Assembly: GCA_037481695.1 (NCBI GenBank)
Contig: JBBFLE010000009.1
Coordinates: 62,001 to 126,000, forward strand
Direction: 5' to 3'
Source: a bacterium
GTDB lineage: Bacteria; Desulfobacterota; Desulfocorpusculales; Desulfocorpusculum
DNA length: 64,000 nt
Shown here: piece after piece, positions 60,093 through 64,000 of the stretch
How the letters are laid out: every line of letters starts with the position of its first letter
Position numbering within the stretch: the first letter of the stretch is position 1
Made by a program: the position numbers and the translations under genes
The notes under the pieces: model-generated
What the model was told of the DNA's origin: nothing
Seen by the model: only the letters and a program-made list of their open reading frames with translations
Database searches by the model: none

Positions 60093-60755
60093 CTATCCTC
60101 TTACCTCCAATATGCTCCCAAGGGGCACCACCACACCGTTGACCAGAAGGGAGGTTACCCCCTCTTTGAAGGTGGCCGCTTGTGCTCTTCCCCTGAGGTA
60201 TTGCTCCACTTCCACCATTTGGCCTTTCACATCCCTGGCCACCACCTGGAAACTGTAAGTGCCGTAGCCCAAGGCTTTGCCCTGTTGGTCCAGACCATCC
60301 CAGGAGATGGAATGTTCCCCTGCAGCCCTCTTGCCCAGATCCAGAGTCCTGACCAGCCTTCCGGTGGAGTCGTAAACATAGGCCTGAGTTTGAGCGCTTT
60401 CCCCCAGCAGTCTGAAACAGAGCTGTCCCACGCCTGAGTCGCCTATGTTCAGCTTGTCTCCCTGGGCCAGGATCTCCTTTCCTATGAGATTCACAGCCCT
60501 GGCGTTGTTGGCCGAGGCCTCATAAAGGTTCAGGGTCTTGAGCTGCTCATTGGTCTCCAGGGCCTGTTCCACGATGCTGAACTGAGCCAGTTGAGAAGTG
60601 AACTGCATGGCATCCATGGGGTTCAAGGGATCCTGATGTTGGAGCTGGGCTACGAGCAACCTAAGAAACTGCTCTTTGGTGGCATTGGCCTGGCTGCTAC
60701 TTGTGTTCCCCGAGGCCTTCTCAGGAGATTTGTTCAACGTGACACTGGTTATCAC
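60093..60755 (-). CDS. flgD: Flagellar hook assembly protein FlgD
   Basis: 220 residues. Typical FlgD segment FLRLLVAQLQHQDPLNPMD, then TSQLAQFSIVEQALETNEQL and the C-terminal FlgD-Ig/tudor part (GEHSISWDGLDQQGKALGYG). It caps the growing hook and is later lost. GTG at 60755 is preferred for its GGGAGG ribosome site; longer readings overlap fliK. Confidence 0.93.
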   Translation of the reverse strand: MITSVTLNKSPEKASGNTSSSQANATKEQFLRLLVAQLQHQDPLNPMDAMQFTSQLAQFSIVEQALETNEQLKTLNLYEASANNARAVNLIGKEILAQGDKLNIGDSGVGQLCFRLLGESAQTQAYVYDSTGRLVRTLDLGKRAAGEHSISWDGLDQQGKALGYGTYSFQVVARDVKGQMVEVEQYLRGRAQAATFKEGVTSLLVNGVVVPLGSILEVRG

Positions 60756-60769
60756 GACCCACCTCCCAG

Positions 60770-62524
60770 TCATACCCTTAGATGCAGGATTCCAGGTTCT
60801 TCTTGAGCAGGGGAAGAGCTTGTGTGCTCTTGCCTGGGCTCGGCCACAGGATCCGGATTTTGTCCCCAAAGTGGAGACCCCTGCATCCTGTTCTGGAAAG
60901 TCCAGTTTCCCCGCCCATCTCCCACATCTACGGCCAGATGCTGATTGATAAACCCCTGCTCTGCAAGGCTCTGTCTTAGCTGGGAAAGGCCCTGCTCCAA
61001 GGCAGCCTTCTGCTCTGGTCCCTGTGTAAGAAACAAAGCCTCCACACCATCTCTATGAACCTTGATGCGCACCCTCAAGAGCCCCAGCTCAGGCGGCTCC
61101 AGCTCCATGTGCACCACCTGCTGGTCACGGATATTGGCTTTATGGATCTGGGCCTCGATGGTATCTGATTGCCCCGCCCCCTGCACATTCTCCGAGAGCC
61201 TAGATCTGGAAGGCTCCATGAAACTCTCTTTAGCGCCCTCAGGGTATTGGGTTGAAGCTGAAGCCTGACCTAGGCTTGTTGCATCAAATGCTTTTACAGC
61301 CGAGGATTCTACCTTGGTTTGATGGAGAGGCTGGAAAGGTTCATTTCTTGACTCGGGCTGGCCACCCGAAAGAGCCTGTTCCAGCCCTTCCTGTGCCCTG
61401 TTGAAACCCGAGACCTTGCCATCCATGGCCTCCTCATGCTCGTAGGCAGTGCCAGCCATTTGCTCTTGAGTCTTGGGGCCGCCAGAGAGCAGCCAGGAGC
61501 CATGCTTGGTGTCTCCAAAGCTTTCTTTCCACCTCTGATCCTGTGCCTGGGTAAGCTCAGCAAGGCCTGCAAGCCCAGCTTTTTGGCCCTGGCTTGCACC
61601 CAAGCCCCTTGCCTGGGTCTCCAGAATCACCTTTTCCCCAGGTGCATCTGCCTCTTTTTCCCCTAGAGCCTCATGAATGGCCATGGAAACTTTTTGCCAT
61701 GTGTCTTTTAAGCCTTGAACAACAAGAGGTTGGGACATGGAAATGGGTTCTGAGGGCCCCGGGGAGAGAACCTCTCTAAACAAAGCGGGCTGGGCCTGTA
61801 CTGTGTCCCCTGCTGTCTTTGTTTTGACTTCCCCTTTGGAAAAAGAAGAGTTCAGCTGGGTCTCAAACCCTGCTTTGGGCTCAAACACGTCTGAGAAGTC
61901 ACATAGCTCAGCAAGATTTCCTGGAAAAGCTCGGGCCGCCTCTACCATGGACCCGGCAATTTCTTCTCCATTTGGGCCTTCTAAAGGACCAGCAAAGCCT
62001 TTCTCACCTCTTGCATCTGAAGCATGCACAAGAAGATCCTGGGAGAGCATCTGGCCCTGGCACAGATACACTGAGCCAAAAACTTCACAGCTCCCCAAAT
62101 CTCGAATCTCGCAGTCACTGACCCCTGGTTTTTCTGATTTGGCCCCCAAAAGAGAGGCCAAGGCAACAAAACATGGCTTCTCCTCTGAAGGCCGTGGATG
62201 CCCTTGCTCAGAAAGTCTATGGCATTGTTCCTTTGAAGAGGTATCAGCCAGAGGTCTTGTTTCCAGGCTGGAATCTAGAGCCTGCTCCTGAATCAGACCT
62301 TGGGAAACAGTAAGCTCACTGGGGGCCAAAGCACAGACCTGCTCTTCCCCGGAACCAATGGCTCCCCCAGGCCTTGATCCCGAAAGAGGGCTTTCCATGC
62401 TTTGCAAAAGCCCTTTTACCAGATCAGAAAAAAGCTCCAAGAAACTCCCCGATCCTTCTTGCTTGGAAGATATCAGCAAGCTGGATCCTTGAGCCTGAGT
62501 TGTCTCACAGAAAAGTATCTGCAT
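60770..62524 (-). CDS. fliK: Flagellar hook-length control protein FliK
   Basis: 584 residues. The C-terminal substrate-switch domain is visible (VHMELEPPELGLLRVRIKVH, then LRQSLAEQGFINQHLAVDV), which acts with FlhB to stop hook growth. The long N-terminal ruler region is Ser/Gln/Gly-rich and variable. ATG at 62524 with AGGAG is chosen, because the sigma54 promoter at 62555-62569 lies inside the longer reading that starts at 62758. Confidence 0.92.
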   Translation of the reverse strand: MQILFCETTQAQGSSLLISSKQEGSGSFLELFSDLVKGLLQSMESPLSGSRPGGAIGSGEEQVCALAPSELTVSQGLIQEQALDSSLETRPLADTSSKEQCHRLSEQGHPRPSEEKPCFVALASLLGAKSEKPGVSDCEIRDLGSCEVFGSVYLCQGQMLSQDLLVHASDARGEKGFAGPLEGPNGEEIAGSMVEAARAFPGNLAELCDFSDVFEPKAGFETQLNSSFSKGEVKTKTAGDTVQAQPALFREVLSPGPSEPISMSQPLVVQGLKDTWQKVSMAIHEALGEKEADAPGEKVILETQARGLGASQGQKAGLAGLAELTQAQDQRWKESFGDTKHGSWLLSGGPKTQEQMAGTAYEHEEAMDGKVSGFNRAQEGLEQALSGGQPESRNEPFQPLHQTKVESSAVKAFDATSLGQASASTQYPEGAKESFMEPSRSRLSENVQGAGQSDTIEAQIHKANIRDQQVVHMELEPPELGLLRVRIKVHRDGVEALFLTQGPEQKAALEQGLSQLRQSLAEQGFINQHLAVDVGDGRGNWTFQNRMQGSPLWGQNPDPVAEPRQEHTSSSPAQEEPGILHLRV

Positions 62525-62554
62525 ATCCCCGCTCCTGCTGGGATCAGATTGGAA

Positions 62555-62569
62555 GCAAGGCAAGTGCCA
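62555..62569 (-). promoter_or_regulatory. Sigma54 promoter of fliK-flgD-flgE
   Basis: On the minus strand, TGGCAC, 5 bp, TTGC, with 10 bp between GG and GC: full consensus. Start site expected near 62544, 20 bp before the fliK ATG. Confidence 0.85.
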
Positions 62570-62927
62570 AAGGCTTCTTTTCCAAAATAAGGCAATAACA
62601 TCAGTAAGTTGAATGGAGACCATGGAGAAAAGGAGCATTCCAGCGGGAAGTTTTTTCCTACGCTCTGGCTGCTTTTTCCCATCCGGGATGGGGAGCGAAA
62701 GATTCTGAGGTTCATAGGTAAGGCCTAGATTATTCCCCAGAGCAAGCCCCTTGGCCACCTAAAGCCCAAGAGCCCGGGAATTGGATGAGTTGATTTTGCA
62801 TATAATATGGATCCGCCAGTGTGGCTAAAGAGCCCAGTACCACTGCTCTTGGCGGATAACAGGGGCTGAAAAGAATCGGCGGGCAGTCAAGTGTAAAGCA
62901 GGAGCCTTTTTTCCCTTCAGCAGATCT
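62570..62927. other. Intergenic region between fliK promoter and MotE-like gene
   Basis: No gene is supported here. It holds the nested hairpin listed separately and an AT-rich patch (TATAAT at 62801-62806). Confidence 0.4.
62811..62857 (-). other. Nested inverted repeat after the MotE-like gene
   Basis: Outer arms ATCCGCCA/TGGCGGAT (62811-62818 with 62850-62857) enclose inner arms AAGAGC/GCTCTT (62828-62833 with 62845-62850), sharing one base. It lies about 70 bp beyond the MotE-like gene, so it could be a transcript end or a structured RNA. No T-run. Confidence 0.4.
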
Positions 62928-63461
62928 TCATGGCTTGGTTCTTATTAATGCTTGACTTACCAGGACTGCCTTTTCAGGATCCATGCTGGCCAGGAGCCGG
63001 CCTGCCTTCTTGGGATTCATGCACGCTATGACCTTGGCCGCTATGGTTGGATCCATGCCTGATAGAAGCCTGGCACCTTGCTCGGGGGCTGCTGCCTCAA
63101 CCAGCTTGGCCAGATGGTTTATCCCCTGCCCTGCCCCATCTTTGCCTTCTTGAGCCTTTTGCTGTGAGGCCTTGAGTTCCTTCTCTTTTCTCTCCACCTC
63201 CTTGGAGAGATTCTCCAGCTCCTGCCTCAGTGCACCCAGTCGCTCTTCCTTTGTTTTGAGCTCTTGCTCCCTCTGGAAGATCTCCTGCTCCTTCTTGCGG
63301 GCCTCATCCATCATGCGCACTGCCATGGAAGTTGGGCTTTCCTGGTATGAAACAGGCTTTGAGGGAGCAATGGAGGCATCTGCTCCCCAGGCCCCCTTCA
63401 AATCCACCCAAATCCACACCAAACAGGCAGCGGTTGCAAGGCAAAAAGCCTTCTTGAACAT
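62928..63461 (-). CDS. MotE-like flagellar protein with MgtE_N-type domain
   Basis: 177 residues. Signal/anchor segment (AFCLATAACLVWIWVDL), a long charged coiled coil (residues 50-105), and a C-terminal domain (LLSGMDPTIAAKVIACMNPK, then AGRLLASMDPEKA) of the MgtE intracellular N-domain type. This matches MotE/FlbB chaperones that help stator or flagellar assembly, usually next to fliJ. Symbol not assigned. Confidence 0.8.
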   Translation of the reverse strand: MFKKAFCLATAACLVWIWVDLKGAWGADASIAPSKPVSYQESPTSMAVRMMDEARKKEQEIFQREQELKTKEERLGALRQELENLSKEVERKEKELKASQQKAQEGKDGAGQGINHLAKLVEAAAPEQGARLLSGMDPTIAAKVIACMNPKKAGRLLASMDPEKAVLVSQALIRTKP

Positions 63462-63479
63462 CTTCTCTACCTCCTGAGC

Positions 63480-63950
63480 CTATGAAGCCTGTGTGGAACC
63501 CTCTTTTACCCCACCTTCCAGCCAAAAGATCCGAAGGCCCACCTCGTCCAGCTCTCGAGTCTCAGCCCTTTGCAGGTTCCCCAGGAACTCCCTGAAGGCC
63601 TTCTGCCTGAGCTTCATGAGAGCCTCCTTGGCAGCCCTCACCTCAAGCCAATGCTCTTGGGCTTTTTCCACCTTCTCATTCCATTGATCCAGAAGCCGGC
63701 TCTGTTTTTCCTTCTCCAGCCTTAGCCACCTCCAGCGCCTGCTCAACATGGAAAGTTGCTGTCCATCCACCTGAGAGCCTTTCATGTTGTTGAAAACCTC
63801 TCTTACCTCCTCAAGCTCCCTTTGAAGTACAAGAAGCCCTCTTTGAACCATCTCTCTTTGAAGCTGAGTCTTGGCAAGAAAAACCAGGGCCTGTCTCTCC
63901 TCTTCCTCCCTGTAACGAAGCACTCTCTCCAAGCGAAACTCAAAGACCAA
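63480..63950 (-). CDS. fliJ: Flagellar export protein FliJ
   Basis: 156 residues, an antiparallel coiled coil starting FEFRLERVLRYREEEERQAL, as FliJ does. It links the FliI ATPase ring to the export gate and escorts chaperones. TTG at 63950 follows AAAGGAG. fliI would be expected just off the right edge. Confidence 0.92.
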   Translation of the reverse strand: MVFEFRLERVLRYREEEERQALVFLAKTQLQREMVQRGLLVLQRELEEVREVFNNMKGSQVDGQQLSMLSRRWRWLRLEKEKQSRLLDQWNEKVEKAQEHWLEVRAAKEALMKLRQKAFREFLGNLQRAETRELDEVGLRIFWLEGGVKEGSTQAS

Positions 63951-64000
63951 CTCCTACTCCTTTCCCAAAAGCCGAAACTTTACCCAACCCCCCATCCCAG

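Noticed and set aside
62525-62758. N-terminal extension of FliK from ATG 62758
   Set aside because: It contains a full-consensus sigma54 promoter at 62555-62569, and a well-placed ATG with a ribosome site follows at 62524.
63951-64000. Possible C-terminus of fliI at the right edge
   Set aside because: A frame ending at about 63956-63954 exists, but fewer than 16 codons are visible and none is diagnostic.

Overview
This is about 64 kb of moderately GC-rich chromosome, apparently from a motile anaerobe of the Desulfobacterota (former Deltaproteobacteria). That assignment is an inference from gene content: a tungsten/molybdopterin aldehyde:ferredoxin oxidoreductase with a 16-cysteine ferredoxin, FliW-CsrA together with sigma54- and sigma28-type flagellar promoters, CheD/CheX/HDOD chemotaxis modules, and a probable UGA-encoded selenoprotein. 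No rRNA, tRNA, CRISPR array or insertion sequence was seen.

Layout. (1) 1-3274, minus strand: gltX, two small zinc-ribbon proteins, a PurN-like formyltransferase, and at the left edge a C_GCAxxG_C_C redox protein with an in-frame TGA at its first conserved cysteine. (2) 3666-5408: a Nudix hydrolase convergent with a class I/II aminotransferase. (3) 5580-10955: an AOR operon (catalytic subunit, polyferredoxin, MoaD/ThiS-like protein, FAD/NAD subunit, zinc ribbon) divergent from an IclR regulator, with matching operator-like repeats behind both promoters. (4) 11075-18027, plus strand: a chemotaxis signalling operon (cheR, cheD, HDOD, receiver, cheX-like, cheB, cheX, cheY, HDOD) behind a consensus sigma28 promoter. 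(5) 18226-21500: PilZ, HD-GYP, receiver-SHOCT and FlgM-like genes behind a second consensus sigma28 promoter. (6) 21816-27306: fliT-like, fliS, fliD, flaG and flagellin. (7) 27712-35741: flagellin-glycosylation genes (Maf-type transferase, GT2-TPR transferase, nonulosonate genes neuA, neuC, neuB and a 2-hydroxyacid dehydrogenase). (8) 36166-63950: fliW, csrA, flgL, flgK, flgN, flgM, flgJ, flgI, flgH, flgA, flgG, flgF, flhB-like and fliK-like genes, fliA, flhG, flhF, flhA, flhB, fliR, fliQ, fliP, fliO, fliN, fliM, fliL, flgE, flgD, fliK, a MotE-like gene and fliJ. fliF, fliG, fliH, fliI, motA, motB, cheA, cheW and receptor genes are not in the window.

How it works together. The promoters imply a flagellar hierarchy: sigma54 elements (GG-N10-GC) precede fliL, fliK, flgF and the nonulosonate operon, and sigma28 elements (TAAAGTTT-N11-GCCGATAA type) precede flagellin, the chemotaxis operon and the FlgM-like/HD-GYP operon. 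FleQ-box-like palindromes (GTCA-N6-TGAC) lie upstream of two of the sigma54 promoters. FlgM holds FliA until the hook is finished. FliW-CsrA probably controls flagellin translation through a GGA-rich leader with a CsrA-type hairpin. The glycosyltransferases and the CMP-nonulosonate pathway probably decorate the filament.

Most notable: the candidate Sec protein at 1-198, the combined sigma54/FleQ-like/sigma28/CsrA regulatory signals, a NeuB without its usual C-terminal domain under a sigma54 promoter, and a large FliD with a duplicated inserted domain.
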